The notes below the pieces were generated by a model. It saw only the letters and a program-made list of their open reading frames with translations, made no database searches and had not been told where the DNA came from. DNA of 64,000 nucleotides from Persicitalea jodogahamensis (lineage in GTDB: Bacteria > Bacteroidota > Bacteroidia > Cytophagales > Spirosomataceae): positions 1,769,731-1,833,730 of the forward strand of contig NZ_BMXF01000001.1 in assembly GCF_014651615.1 (NCBI RefSeq), read 5' to 3'. Position 1 is the stretch's first letter, and every line of letters starts with the position of its first letter. Shown here one piece after another: positions 55,588-64,000 of this stretch. A program made the position numbers and the translations under genes.

Positions 55588-56430
55588 TTATTTACCGAAC
55601 AGCCTTGCCCAAAAGCCTTTGGCTTTGGTCCTGGTAGCTTCCATCGCTTCGGCAGCGTCCTCTTTTATCTCGTTGAACTCTTCGGTGGCCTTGGCCGCGA
55701 TTTTAGTGGCTTTTTCTTTTGCCTCAGCCAGTTTTTCCTCTGCTTCTTCTCTGAGTTCGTCCAATTCTTCGGCGGCTTCGGCGCGGATTTCCGCCGCTTT
55801 TTTCCTCACATCGGCCATTTTCTCAGTGGCGTCTTCCCGAAAATCCTCCATTTCTTCAGAAGCCCGGTCAGCCAGCGATTCGATTTTTGCCCTGGCTTCG
55901 CCCGCCTTCTTTACGGCCTCATGGCGTAGTTCACCCATTTCTTCCGCGGCGCGGTCGGCCAATGATTCGATTTTCCCCTTTGCTTCGGCGGCTTTTTCAG
56001 AAGTACCCGTTTTCGTCTCGTTCAGCTGCCCGGCGGCTTTGGTAGAAATCGATTCCGCCTCAGCTTTTGCTTCGGTGATTTTGTCGGTAGCTTTTTCCTT
56101 GAGGTCGCTTACTTCCGAGACGGCCTCTGCTTTCAGGTTTGCGGCTTCGGCCTTTACATCGGCGGCTGTTTCAGTCACGCTTTCCTGTACCTCATTCGCT
56201 TTCTGGGCAGCATCTGCTTTTATTTCCAGGGCTTCGGCCTCAGCCTTTTTTGCTTGATTCGTAAGCTCATTCTTAACTTCTTTGGCGGCTTCGGCAGCCT
56301 TTGCTTCGGTCTTGGTCACCTCATCCGTGGCCAGCGTTTTTCCTTCGGCGGCCAGTTGTTCGGCAGCGACTTCTTTTTTTTCCAGTGATTTGGCCGCTTC
56401 TTCAGCGGAGGGGTTGGGGTAGTCTGCCAT
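55588..56430 (-). CDS. Alanine/glutamate/lysine-rich coiled-coil protein
   Basis: A 280-residue protein composed almost only of A, E, K and D, predicted to be one long amphipathic helix. Repeats are visible: the unit AKIESLADRA.EEM occurs twice (about 150-165 and 180-195), and 11-residue periodicity such as A.EKA.EAK runs through the rest. It ends in an aromatic/basic tail (GFWARLFGK), which may touch membranes. There is no signal peptide. It resembles LEA-type or apolipoprotein-like stress proteins and YtxH-type proteins, but no family can be proven. It is divergent from a coiled-coil lipoprotein at 56632. Confidence 0.7.
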   Translation of the reverse strand: MADYPNPSAEEAAKSLEKKEVAAEQLAAEGKTLATDEVTKTEAKAAEAAKEVKNELTNQAKKAEAEALEIKADAAQKANEVQESVTETAADVKAEAANLKAEAVSEVSDLKEKATDKITEAKAEAESISTKAAGQLNETKTGTSEKAAEAKGKIESLADRAAEEMGELRHEAVKKAGEARAKIESLADRASEEMEDFREDATEKMADVRKKAAEIRAEAAEELDELREEAEEKLAEAKEKATKIAAKATEEFNEIKEDAAEAMEATRTKAKGFWARLFGK

Positions 56431-56631
56431 GATTATGGTTATTTAGTTTGTTAGAAGCGAAATGTACGAACTAGCCACATAGGTTGCAAATCAGAGTGTT
56501 GTGGATATCCATCGACTTTGAGGAAACTATTACACGATTGATCATGACAGTGTGACGAACATGAAGTGGCATTACTTTTTAACCTACTCTACTAAAATAA
56601 AAAGCATTGTCCCTAAAACTAACCCCAATAT

Positions 56632-57126
56632 ATGAAAAAGGTCGTTTTCGCTACTGCATTATACGCTTGTCTTACCACCGGATGGTTGCTGACAAGCTGT
56701 GACAATAATAAGGATGGTAAAGAAGAGTACGCTGAGGAACAGGCTGATGCCATCAATGAAGCTGACATCGCGCGCGCCGAGATTCGAAGCGCCGACGACA
56801 CTTCCGATCTGGCCGATGTCCGGGAGGATCTGTCAGAAGCGGCTCAGGAACTGGAAGCTGCCAAAAAAGAGTACATGACCGAATTGCAGAATCGGCAGAA
56901 AAGCCTGAGCGAGAAAATCGGTGAACTGGATTCCAAAGTGACAGATCCCAAACAGGCCAACCGTGAAAAGTGGGTCGAAAAGCGCAAAGAATTGGTTCAG
57001 GAACGCGATCAGTTGCAGGCCAATCTGCTTGAACTTCAAAAGCCTATGACCAACGATCGCTTTGTGACTGCCGAAAAGGAAATCAAGGAATTATTGGCTT
57101 CGATTGACAAATCACTGGCCGATTAA
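56632..57126 (+). CDS. Coiled-coil lipoprotein, unknown
   Basis: A 164-residue lipoprotein (lipobox LLTSC, C23). The mature part is acidic then strongly helical, with a predicted coiled coil from about 60 to 160 (VREDLSEAAQELEAAKKEY, KRKELVQERDQLQANLLELQ). No enzyme motif. It resembles envelope-stress or periplasmic spacer lipoproteins. A clear terminator follows at 57156. Confidence 0.7.
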   Translation: MKKVVFATALYACLTTGWLLTSCDNNKDGKEEYAEEQADAINEADIARAEIRSADDTSDLADVREDLSEAAQELEAAKKEYMTELQNRQKSLSEKIGELDSKVTDPKQANREKWVEKRKELVQERDQLQANLLELQKPMTNDRFVTAEKEIKELLASIDKSLAD

Positions 57127-57155
57127 GTACTCAAAGATTATCCTCGTGTTTCTAG

Positions 57156-57182
57156 AAAGGCGAACTACCATAGTTCGCCTTT
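57156..57182. terminator. Terminator after the coiled-coil lipoprotein
   Basis: AAAGGCGAACTA (57156-57167), loop CCA, TAGTTCGCCTTT (57171-57182), perfect over 12 bp, followed by TTT. The minus-strand gene's stop is at 57186-57184, so the hairpin may serve both. Confidence 0.9.
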
Positions 57183-57183
57183 T

Positions 57184-57750
57184 TTAGGTTAGCCTCCTTA
57201 CCATCAGCCCTTTTATCAGGTCATAAAAAATATGGGGAGTAAGGGTACGCCAGTTGGAAAGGTGTAGCGTTCCACCAAAATTAAGATAATAATCCAGCCG
57301 GAACTTTTGCCACTCGCGTTCTATGTGATCACGAAAATTCACGGCGGCAATCCAGCCGTCTTCAATATCCTCAAACCATTCGGCGTAGTAGTCGTCCTGC
57401 GCACCGTGGTAATCCATCACGTTTTCACCGATAAGTATGAATTGATTGATACCGACGGCCACGAACTCATCCACCACGCGGCGCTTGAAGTACATGATGT
57501 CATTGTGCAGGGCATCGTTCCATTCGCCAAACAATTCGATGACGACAAAGCCTATGTCGTAGTCGGCGTACAGTACTTTAACGTACAGTGTTTCGGAGCC
57601 TATTTCGTCCCAGAAAGGGTGGATGTAATAGCCGTATATATCGTGTTCGTAGTACTCAAGATTAGGTTCACGTCCATAGAACGGCGATTTTTCGTCGCGA
57701 TTTGCTACGTAATGCTTTTCCCAGTTTTAAAAGGGTTCAATGTCTTGCAT
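57184..57750 (-). pseudogene. Conserved Bacteroidota protein with a stop at codon 8
   Basis: The frame from the ATG at 57750 reads MQDIEPF, TAA, then NWEKHYVANRDEKSPFYGRE and on without another stop for 180 residues, through GYYIHPFWDEIGSETLYVKVLYADY, VVIELFGEWNDALHNDIMYFKR and a C-terminal YYLNFGGTLHLSNWRTL. I recognise the type as a conserved hypothetical family of Cytophagales in which a tyrosine stands at codon 8, so TAT/TAC to TAA explains the stop. The next in-frame start is TTG at 57534, which would drop the first 70 residues. Function unknown; no signal peptide. Confidence 0.7.
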
Positions 57751-58047
57751 GGTGGGTTTCTTTGTTCCGCCAGGAGCTCAAATGGGGTAGTCGGAGCGGA
57801 AGCTATTTGGTTCTGAAAATACTTGAATTACCAACACAGATGCCATTCGTTTTAGTGCCGGTTTATTGATTATTTGATCTTGAAAAAAGTGGGGTAGTTT
57901 TGGGTAAAGTGAAACTTTTTCAGTTCAATTATTTCATAATCATTGGTTTAACTTTCGGGTATTCTGCTTAAATAGGTACTTTGCGGCATAGTTTTTTAGG
58001 CTTGGGTACCTGTTACCATTAATGAACCACAACCAATAATACTAACT

Positions 58048-58530
58048 ATGAAAACGAAGCACAATAAATTGATGACATTGACGGCTAGCGGCCTGAGCCT
58101 TTTCCTGATGCTGGGCCTGACATCCTGCGCCGATAATGACTCAGACACTGACGATAACGGCATGGAAAACACCGAAATGACGGAAGACAACACCGTAACT
58201 ACCAACGGCAACTACTTTGCCGACTGGGATGCCAATACGGACGGATATCTTGACGCAGACGAATACTCGGGCGGTAATTTCCGATCCTGGGATACCAATG
58301 CAGACAACAAACTCGACGAAAACGAGTGGAATACCGGAGCCCGCAACAATGGCTACGAAGGCCAAAGTTGGGCCGACTGGGACATTGATCGAGATGGGTT
58401 CCTGAACGATGGCGAGTACCGGACGGGATACAATAATGCCGGATGGTACAATGCCTGGGACACCGATGGCGACAGTCGACTGAGTCAGGAGGAATACGAC
58501 ACCGGTATGGCCAATCGTCCGAACCAGTAA
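58048..58530 (+). CDS. EF-hand lipoprotein
   Basis: A 160-residue lipoprotein (lipobox GLTSC, C27) with an acidic spacer and four EF-hand-like loops: DWDANTDGYLDADEY, WDTNADNKLDENEW, DWDIDRDGFLNDGEY and WDTDGDSRLSQEEY. The pattern DxNxDGxLxxxE is the calcium-binding loop. It may buffer or sense calcium at the cell surface. It is monocistronic and followed by a terminator. Confidence 0.9.
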   Translation: MKTKHNKLMTLTASGLSLFLMLGLTSCADNDSDTDDNGMENTEMTEDNTVTTNGNYFADWDANTDGYLDADEYSGGNFRSWDTNADNKLDENEWNTGARNNGYEGQSWADWDIDRDGFLNDGEYRTGYNNAGWYNAWDTDGDSRLSQEEYDTGMANRPNQ

Positions 58531-58609
58531 CAGTGAAGAATGAACGCGGAGACAATCGGATGCTAAATTCCGGGGGTACCTGCTTCAAACAATTATTTTA
58601 AGTATTTTC

Positions 58610-58639
58610 ACAGCCGCTCAACGATCGTTGGGCGGCTGT
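58610..58639 (+). terminator. Terminator after the EF-hand gene
   Basis: ACAGCCGCTCAACGA (58610-58624) and TCGTTGGGCGGCTGT (58625-58639) pair over 15 bp with one wobble, followed by TTTCC. Confidence 0.75.
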
Positions 58640-58667
58640 TTCCTATCCAAATTAGTCCCCATCATCC

Positions 58668-59036
58668 ATGAATCTTCTCGGAAATATCATTTGGCTCATC
58701 TTTGGCGGTTTGGTCGTATTTATCGAATACATGATAGCGGGCTTATTGCTCTGCGTGACCATCATCGGCATTCCCTTCGGAATCCAATGCTTCAAGATTG
58801 GTATTTTGAGCCTGATGCCCTTCGGCAGAGAGGTCAGGGAAGTACCCGGCGATTCGGGCTGCCTGTCCACCCTATTCAATATCATCTGGATTGTGGTGGG
58901 CGGTATTTGGATAGCGCTGACGCATTTGTTCTTTGGCGTGCTGCTGGCGATCACGATCATCGGCCTGCCGTTTGCAAAACAACACTTCAAATTAATGGGT
59001 TTATCCTTTACACCATTCGGGAAAGAAATCGTGTAG
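58668..59036 (+). CDS. yccF: YccF-family inner-membrane protein
   Basis: A 122-residue membrane protein with two copies of the YccF domain, each a hydrophobic helix pair ending in a short polar motif: LCVTIIGIPFGIQCFKIGILSLMPFGREV and LAITIIGLPFAKQHFKLMGLSFTPFGKEI. The repeated TIIG[IL]PF is the family hallmark. Function is not established. It lies 84 bp before the slipin gene and may be co-transcribed. Confidence 0.92.
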   Translation: MNLLGNIIWLIFGGLVVFIEYMIAGLLLCVTIIGIPFGIQCFKIGILSLMPFGREVREVPGDSGCLSTLFNIIWIVVGGIWIALTHLFFGVLLAITIIGLPFAKQHFKLMGLSFTPFGKEIV

Positions 59037-59120
59037 CAGTAGTTGTGTCTTCCGTTTTGCTTCTATGCACATACCCGGTGTCCTGAACACCAATTCCTAA
59101 ATTCCTAAAAACCAACTACT

Positions 59121-59870
59121 ATGAATCTTGTCGTTACTGTTCTGACCGTTTTCATTATCCTGTTCTTACTATCCGGGGTACGCATTATTTTTGAGTACAA
59201 AAGGGCTTTGAAGTTTCGCTTCGGTAGCTACGTGCAAACTCTGCAGCCCGGCCTGCGCTGGATTATTCCTTTCGTGGAAACTATCCAGACTGTGGATATC
59301 CGCGTCATCACGATCAACATTGTCTCGCAGGAGGTAATGACCGAAGACAATGTTCCCTGTAGCATTGACGGCGTGGTGTTTTTCAAGGTTGAAAACCCCG
59401 AGAAAGCTGTGCTGGAAGTAGAGCAGTTCCAATTCGCCATCAGCCAACTGGCTCAGGCGGCCCTGCGGGATGTGTGCGGTAAGGTGGAACTGGATACGAT
59501 TCTGTCGAAGCGCGAAGAAATGGGTCAGAGCATCAAGGCTACGGTGGCCGAAGAGACCGTTCAGTGGGGAATAGTGGTGATCGACGTTAAAATCAAGGAC
59601 ATCCAGCTGCCGGAAAATATGCGGCGCATGATGGCCAATCAGGCCGAGGCCGAGCGGTCGCGCCGGGCGCAGGTCATCCTGGCCCAGGCTGAAGAGCAAG
59701 CCGCCCATAAGCTGCTCGAAGCAGGAAAGGTTATAGATCAGTCACCTTCGGCCATTAAACTCAGGCTTTACCAGACTCTGGCTAACATCGCCGCTGAGAA
59801 AAACTCGACCATCCTGTTTCCGTTTCCCGAAGAGGTACTTGCTCCATTTCGTCCGAAAAAGGACGAGTAG
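59121..59870 (+). CDS. Slipin / SPFH (band 7) membrane protein
   Basis: A 249-residue stomatin-like protein: N-terminal membrane anchor (LVVTVLTVFIILFLLSGV), then the SPFH domain (FRFGSYVQTLQPGLRWIIPFVETIQTVDIR, VEQFQFAISQLAQAALRDVCGKVELDTILSKREEM), then a coiled helix (QAEAERSRRAQVILAQAEEQAAHKLLEAG). Such proteins form membrane microdomains and tune membrane proteases. No NfeD partner is adjacent; the upstream neighbour is YccF. Confidence 0.93.
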   Translation: MNLVVTVLTVFIILFLLSGVRIIFEYKRALKFRFGSYVQTLQPGLRWIIPFVETIQTVDIRVITINIVSQEVMTEDNVPCSIDGVVFFKVENPEKAVLEVEQFQFAISQLAQAALRDVCGKVELDTILSKREEMGQSIKATVAEETVQWGIVVIDVKIKDIQLPENMRRMMANQAEAERSRRAQVILAQAEEQAAHKLLEAGKVIDQSPSAIKLRLYQTLANIAAEKNSTILFPFPEEVLAPFRPKKDE

Positions 59871-59890
59871 CATCCTGGCCCGGTCGCACT

Positions 59891-61195
59891 CTAAATCGAG
59901 TTTTCCGGCTCAGCGTCCTGAGCGGCCAGCATTTCGGTTTTGGCCTGGTTGACATCCATGGCTTCCATGCGTCCTATGATGCTGTCTTTTCTGGCCAGAA
60001 ACACATCCTGGAATTCTTCCCGAACGGGTTCGGCAAGGGGTAGTTTTACTTTCAGGGCGTCCACCTGCCGACCATTTTTCCAGAAGCGGTAGCACAGGTG
60101 AGGGCCTGTGGAAAGTCCAGTACTGCCTACGTAGCCGATGGTTTGGCCCATGGTCACCCGGACACCACGCCGGATGCCCTTCGCGAATTTTGACATGTGC
60201 AGATATTGCGTGGTGTACGTTTTGTCATGACGGATCTTGACGTAGTTGCCGTTGCCACGCGTGCGGGTGGCTTCTACCACCACGCCGTCGCCCACGGTGC
60301 GGATGGGTGTACCGCGCCGGGCCGCGAAATCAGTACCCAGATGCGGTTTGTAGCGACGTTGCACGGGATGGAAACGCCGTTTGGTGTATCGTGAACTAAT
60401 GCGGCTGAACTCTACCGGCTCTTTCAGAAAAGCCTTCTTAAAACTTTTGCCCTCCTGATCGAAGTAGCTCACACCTTTGCCCTGATCCAGCGCGATAGCA
60501 TAAAGCGGCTTTCCCTGATGCAGAATGTAGGCACCTTTCAATTTTCCGTCGGCGATGGTTTTACCTTCAATCTGCTTTGACTCAAAAATAAGCTTGAACG
60601 TATCACCGGGCTGCACATGGTTCAGATCAAGCCGCCAGGCGTAGATATCGGCCAGTTGGTCGACCAGCCCGGCCGAGCCGCCTGCATCGAGAATCGACTT
60701 GTACAAAGAGCCATGAATTTCGCCAACCAGTTCGCGTTCGACAATATCTACCTCTCGCTGGCAGAGTGTCACCGCAAGGCTATCCCGCAGATCGTATATG
60801 ACATACTGAGTTTCGTTGGGTTCATAAATAAAGTACCTGGCTGTGCGGGCCCCATCGCGGGCACAAAGCAGCGTATAGGGACGCTTGGCCCGCATTTTCC
60901 GCAAAGAAAAAACGTCGTTGGCTTTTTGGGAAAGATCGTGCACCTGAGTCAGGCCGATGTTGTAATCACCGAGTAGCGTAGAGATGGTTTCGCCCGACTC
61001 GACAACGCCTTCTACAATTTCCAGCGAATCGGTGGCAATGCCAAATACAACCGGGGCCGGAGGGGCCTCTCTGGCCACCGGCATTTCGGTTTTTGGGGTG
61101 AAAAATGAGCCGCTGGATTTGAAAAGAAAGGCTTGGAAGGCGGCAAAAATGAGGAGGGATACTACGGCTGCGAAAAGGATCAGTCGTCTGGTCAT
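59891..61195 (-). CDS. M23-family metallopeptidase
   Basis: A 434-residue anchored protein (RRLILFAAVVSLLIFAAFQ). It has a LysM/OapA-like region (about 75-260; VESGETISTLLGDYNIGLT, GDTFKLIFES) and a C-terminal zinc endopeptidase. Metal ligands are seen in PHLGTDF (H and D), and QYLHMSKF and GPHLCYRF give the other two histidines. The order HxxxD..HxH-like is usual for M23. It should cut peptidoglycan cross-links during cell-wall growth. Convergent with the slipin gene. Confidence 0.92.
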   Translation of the reverse strand: MTRRLILFAAVVSLLIFAAFQAFLFKSSGSFFTPKTEMPVAREAPPAPVVFGIATDSLEIVEGVVESGETISTLLGDYNIGLTQVHDLSQKANDVFSLRKMRAKRPYTLLCARDGARTARYFIYEPNETQYVIYDLRDSLAVTLCQREVDIVERELVGEIHGSLYKSILDAGGSAGLVDQLADIYAWRLDLNHVQPGDTFKLIFESKQIEGKTIADGKLKGAYILHQGKPLYAIALDQGKGVSYFDQEGKSFKKAFLKEPVEFSRISSRYTKRRFHPVQRRYKPHLGTDFAARRGTPIRTVGDGVVVEATRTRGNGNYVKIRHDKTYTTQYLHMSKFAKGIRRGVRVTMGQTIGYVGSTGLSTGPHLCYRFWKNGRQVDALKVKLPLAEPVREEFQDVFLARKDSIIGRMEAMDVNQAKTEMLAAQDAEPENSI

Positions 61196-61633
61196 CAGCT
61201 ACAAAGAAAGTTTTGGGTATTCGTTGAATTGTATTTACAACGGGCAAAACTAGGCCTTTGATGTGCTAAATAAAAATAAAATTTAGGGCAATAATCTGAT
61301 AGTAAATTAGTTGCAAAATGCCTGATATAGCCGCCAGAGGCTCAGAACCGGGGAATGAATACCTATTATACGAAACCGCTTCCTGAATGTGGAATTCTGA
61401 CCAAAGTTGGTTATACGTTTCCCAACTCTAAGCTGGTTACACAAGCATTTTACTACATTTTTCCCGCTTATAGAGCCCGTTAGCCAAGTGGATGGTGATT
61501 GGCATGGCTCTTTGGATATTTGGAATAATGCCCGTTGGCGCTCAGTTGCGGCACTCAATTACTACAGTTGGGTGTATTCAAATCAATCGCCACCGGGTTG
61601 GTATCCATTTTATTCACTTAAACTTATCTCACC
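61196..61633. other. 438-bp divergent intergenic region
   Basis: Separates the M23 peptidase and the manganese catalase. I see no gene, repeat or exact TAnnTTTG box; the first part (61260-61320) is AT-rich and likely holds the promoters. Confidence 0.5.
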
Positions 61634-62512
61634 ATGTTTTACCACGATAAGAAGTTGCAGTACACTGTGCGGGTTGACAAGCCTAATGCGGCTTTTGCTA
61701 AAATGCTCCAACAGGCCATTGGAGGTGTGGAGGGAGAAATCCGCGTTTGCCTTCAGTACATGTTTCAGGCCTGGGGATGCCGGGGACCGGTAAAGTACCG
61801 TGACATGCTTCTGGAAACCGGGACCGAGGAAATGGCCCATATCGAAATGCTGGCGACCGCCGTGGCTCTCAACCTTGAGGGAGCGGCTAACGAATTGAAA
61901 GACCAAGTGGCGAACGAGAATCCGTTGGTGGCGGGAATCATGGGTGGCATGAACCCACGCCACATTCTTTCATCGGGCCTGTCAGCGATGGCGGTCGATA
62001 GCAATGGGGTGCCTTTCAACGGTTCCTGGGTAGTTGGCAGTGGCAATTTGGCCGCAGACATGTATGCCAACGTGATGGCTGAATCTACAGGCCGCGTTCT
62101 GGCCACCCGACTCTGGGAATCGACGGACGATCCTGGTATGAAGGATATGCTTGCTTTTCTGATCGCACGTGATACCATGCATCAAAACCAATGGCTTGCA
62201 GTACTTGAAGAGCTGGGAGGCGTCGAAAACAACCATCCGATTCCGAACAGCTTTCCACAAAGTGAAGAGTTATCAAAGTTCAGCTACTCTTTCATTTCCA
62301 CCGACATAAACAAACCCGAAGCGCCCGACGGACGTTGGGCAAAGGGTACCTCCGTAGATGGAAAAGGCGAATTCTCATTCGATCATGCCAGTCCGCATGG
62401 GGAAGAGCCCAAGCTGGGCGAACCGTTGCCGGAAGGCCATGCCCAAAAGGAGCAGATGACCAACGGCGTTGTAAAAGGCGTCGCAAGCAAGGTGAAAGAT
62501 TTGCTTTCTTAA
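61634..62512 (+). CDS. Manganese catalase
   Basis: A 292-residue non-haem catalase that breaks down hydrogen peroxide. The dimanganese ligands fall where the family has them: E33/E35 in GVEGEIRVCLQYM, E66 and H69 in GTEEMAHIEML, E150 in VMAESTGR and H183 in DTMHQNQWL. Length and the NPRHILSSGLSA segment are typical. The C-terminal 60 residues are hydrophilic. There is no signal peptide. A terminator follows. Confidence 0.95.
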   Translation: MFYHDKKLQYTVRVDKPNAAFAKMLQQAIGGVEGEIRVCLQYMFQAWGCRGPVKYRDMLLETGTEEMAHIEMLATAVALNLEGAANELKDQVANENPLVAGIMGGMNPRHILSSGLSAMAVDSNGVPFNGSWVVGSGNLAADMYANVMAESTGRVLATRLWESTDDPGMKDMLAFLIARDTMHQNQWLAVLEELGGVENNHPIPNSFPQSEELSKFSYSFISTDINKPEAPDGRWAKGTSVDGKGEFSFDHASPHGEEPKLGEPLPEGHAQKEQMTNGVVKGVASKVKDLLS

Positions 62513-62535
62513 AAAGTCAGCTGCGATTAACTTCC

Positions 62536-62594
62536 AAGTAGCCTCCGCTACGATCCCCTTACTGAGTTAGGGAAGTAGTGGAGGCTACTTTTTT
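62536..62594 (+). terminator. Terminator of the manganese catalase gene
   Basis: AAGTAGCCTCC (62536-62546) pairs with GGAGGCTACTT (62580-62590), followed by TTTT (62591-62594). Inner pairs GCTAC/GTAG and CCC/GGG extend the stem. Confidence 0.75.
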
Positions 62595-62661
62595 GACTTT
62601 AAAAATTGAGTATTTGACAATGAATCTTCTGTTGGCGAGTAAGTTAGAAGGGGAGGAGCAT

Positions 62662-63633
62662 CTACTTACTGAATGAACGCGAACTGGTCGCCGTTGCCGT
62701 GGGGAAATCAGCCGGAATCGGAATATTGACCTTCCCGGTAGCAGCCCACTGCGACCCGCGTTGCAAACTAGTGATGAAACCAACGTCCTGCACCGAGTAG
62801 TCCACGTGGCCCATGGCCATGTGGAACACACGCCCTTTGCCGTATCGGATCGTCATCATCATCGGTTCGTTTCGGTCAGTGCCGTTATTGTCTTTGGCTG
62901 CATATGCGGTGGCCAGCACCTCCATATTTTCGGCTGGGCCACGCAATCGGTTATAGAGCTCGTCTTTGGTGTGCAGCCACGTGGCTGGCATTCCCTTGGT
63001 TATCGGGTGATTGGCGTTACGGATTGTTATCAGGAATTCCGACTGTGCTCCGTGTGCCCCGGCCTTACCCGGTGCGGTGTCCCGCACCAGTTTGCCTGCA
63101 TCGTTGTAATACACGTACGGCCCGTCTTTTTCAGTGCGATCGCCCCAGCCGCCCAAGCCAATCATCTGGTTGTAGGCAGGCCAATCCGGAAACGAATTGT
63201 TGGCGGCGTGTATGACGACCAGTCCGCCGCCATTTTTCATGAATTTTTCAAAATCGGCTTTCGTGGTTTCGGGCCACGAGGCGGCGTTCCAGCCAAAATT
63301 GCAGACGACCAGATCGTATTTCGAGAAGTCGGGGCGGAAATCGGGGTCTGTCTTAGACTTTTCGAGGGACTCGGTATTTGTAGCCCCCGCCACCGGATAA
63401 TCCTTGATGAACTCATCGCCCTTCCAGGTGTACTTACTGCGCTGAACATCCACCGAAAACTTTCCGGTTTCCTCCAGGTACTCTTTCATCATGTAGGTTA
63501 GCTTGGGCCACTGGTCATGGTTGTTTTGTCCATCCACAATCAGGGTCCGGATAGTCTTACCCGAGTTTTGACCGTGGACAGAAATGCCAGTTAAAAATGC
63601 AAGCGTCAAGATGAGTAATGGCCTTAGTTTCAT
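62662..63633 (-). CDS. Secreted ThuA-domain protein
   Basis: From the ATG at 63633 (MKLRPLLILTLAFLTGISVHGQ) the protein has 323 residues. After the signal peptide the single ThuA domain follows: RTLIVDGQNNHDQWPKL, YDLVVCNFGWNAASWPETTK, GGGLVVIHAANNSFPDW, EFLITIRNANHPITKGMP, and KGRVFHMAMGHVDYSV. ThuA proteins act in disaccharide or trehalose use and have a glutamine-amidotransferase-like fold; their reaction is not settled. A second ThuA domain is fused in the protein at 40984. The downstream-reading 63706 gene is separate. Confidence 0.88.
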   Translation of the reverse strand: MKLRPLLILTLAFLTGISVHGQNSGKTIRTLIVDGQNNHDQWPKLTYMMKEYLEETGKFSVDVQRSKYTWKGDEFIKDYPVAGATNTESLEKSKTDPDFRPDFSKYDLVVCNFGWNAASWPETTKADFEKFMKNGGGLVVIHAANNSFPDWPAYNQMIGLGGWGDRTEKDGPYVYYNDAGKLVRDTAPGKAGAHGAQSEFLITIRNANHPITKGMPATWLHTKDELYNRLRGPAENMEVLATAYAAKDNNGTDRNEPMMMTIRYGKGRVFHMAMGHVDYSVQDVGFITSLQRGSQWAATGKVNIPIPADFPTATATSSRSFSK

Positions 63634-63705
63634 TGTCCGGGTTGGTTTATTTTTATGACTGCCAAAAGAAAGGAGCAAATAAACCTAAAATACTGAACAC
63701 TCAGG

Positions 63706-64000
63706 TCAAAAACGGTAGGTTGCCCCAATGGCTGCATAATTGATCCAGGTGAAATTATACACCGACTCCACATCCGCACCGCCTTCCACTACCCGATAGC
63801 CTGCCCGTAAACCGAATTTTGGGCCAAAATCGTAGCCTAGCCCCAAAAACACGTCCTCAGCGCGGCCCGGCCCGGCACCGGCCAATGCATCAGCTTCCAG
63901 CATAATCCGCCAGCGATTGCTAAGGCGGTACATTGAGAAGATATTCAAAAGCGGTACAAAACCGACGTTGCTGAAATGCGTGTCCTGGCTATCGGAAATA
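63706..64000 (-). CDS. Outer-membrane barrel protein, 5' part beyond the window edge
   Basis: The C-terminal 98 residues are visible and the frame is open to base 64000. They show alternating strands (NIFSMYRLSNRWRIMLEADAL, VFLGLGYDFGPKFGLRAGYRVVEGG, NFTWINYAAIGATYRF) ending in a phenylalanine, the sign of an outer-membrane barrel. No name can be given from this part. Confidence 0.7.
   Translation of the reverse strand, partial: ISDSQDTHFSNVGFVPLLNIFSMYRLSNRWRIMLEADALAGAGPGRAEDVFLGLGYDFGPKFGLRAGYRVVEGGADVESVYNFTWINYAAIGATYRF

Noticed and set aside
57960-57990. Possible promoter box GTACTTTG before the EF-hand gene
   Set aside because: The second base does not fit TAnnTTTG, no TTG lies at the right distance, and the string is the generally over-represented GTACTT motif.

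Overview
The window reads as chromosomal DNA from a free-living, polysaccharide-degrading member of the Bacteroidota, most likely order Cytophagales (Spirosoma/Dyadobacter-like). The pointers are a type IX secretion sorting domain (CHU_C type), a TonB-linked outer-membrane receptor with an OMP_b-brl_3 barrel, many LytS/LytTR two-component pairs, DUF4353, DUF2490, DUF3500, DUF1080 and ThuA proteins, and little use of Shine-Dalgarno sites. No rRNA, tRNA, CRISPR array, prophage or intact insertion sequence is visible. This placement is inferred from gene content, not from a search.

Layout. 0.1-3.7 kb: amylosucrase (GH13) and an outer-membrane protein. 3.7-9.0 kb: a divergent pectin block, with GH28 (frameshifted) and a CE12 acetylesterase on the minus strand and a pectin methylesterase plus GH43 on the plus strand. 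9.1-14.6 kb: two LytS/LytTR pairs interleaved with two secreted proteins that share a C-terminal domain; direct repeats of 20-21 bp period lie upstream. 14.7-22.4 kb: a duplicated isoquinoline-oxidoreductase-like molybdoenzyme locus in which both small [2Fe-2S] subunits are broken, with an AraC regulator, a monooxygenase-like protein and an NTF2-like protein between the copies. 22.4-28.7 kb: aldo/keto reductase, a T9SS surface protein, a P-type ATPase with an internal stop and a gene-poor gap.

28.7-35.1 kb: dienelactone hydrolase, then a tightly overlapping minus-strand operon DUF4353 - CotH kinase - VTC domain - DUF4956 - DUF2490. It looks like a trans-envelope system of unknown function and is my main candidate for an undescribed system. 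35.5-40.9 kb: a PorT-like barrel, a TonB-linked receptor and a divergent third LytS/LytTR pair. 41-50.3 kb: large periplasmic oxidoreductase-like proteins (a ThuA/PQQ-like/HEAT/CARDB/cupredoxin fusion, and a cytochrome c/PQQ-like fusion), an enolase-superfamily protein and a MOSC protein, interrupted by an AT-rich, integron-cassette-like island at 44.96-45.9 kb. 50.3-55.5 kb: a RAYT transposase carrying its own REP pair, a short glycogen phosphorylase lacking the expected PLP lysine, DUF3500, DUF1080 and a crotonase. 55.6-64 kb: stress and envelope genes (coiled-coil protein, lipoproteins, YccF, slipin, M23 peptidase, manganese catalase), a ThuA protein and a truncated barrel protein at the right edge.

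Two signals run across the window. First, five genes carry lesions (two 1-bp deletions, two nonsense codons, one ~314-bp internal deletion), which is either real gene decay or partly assembly error. Second, the heptamer GGTACTT/AAGTACC is about ten-fold over-represented in all frames and between genes, yet absent from the AT-rich cassette.
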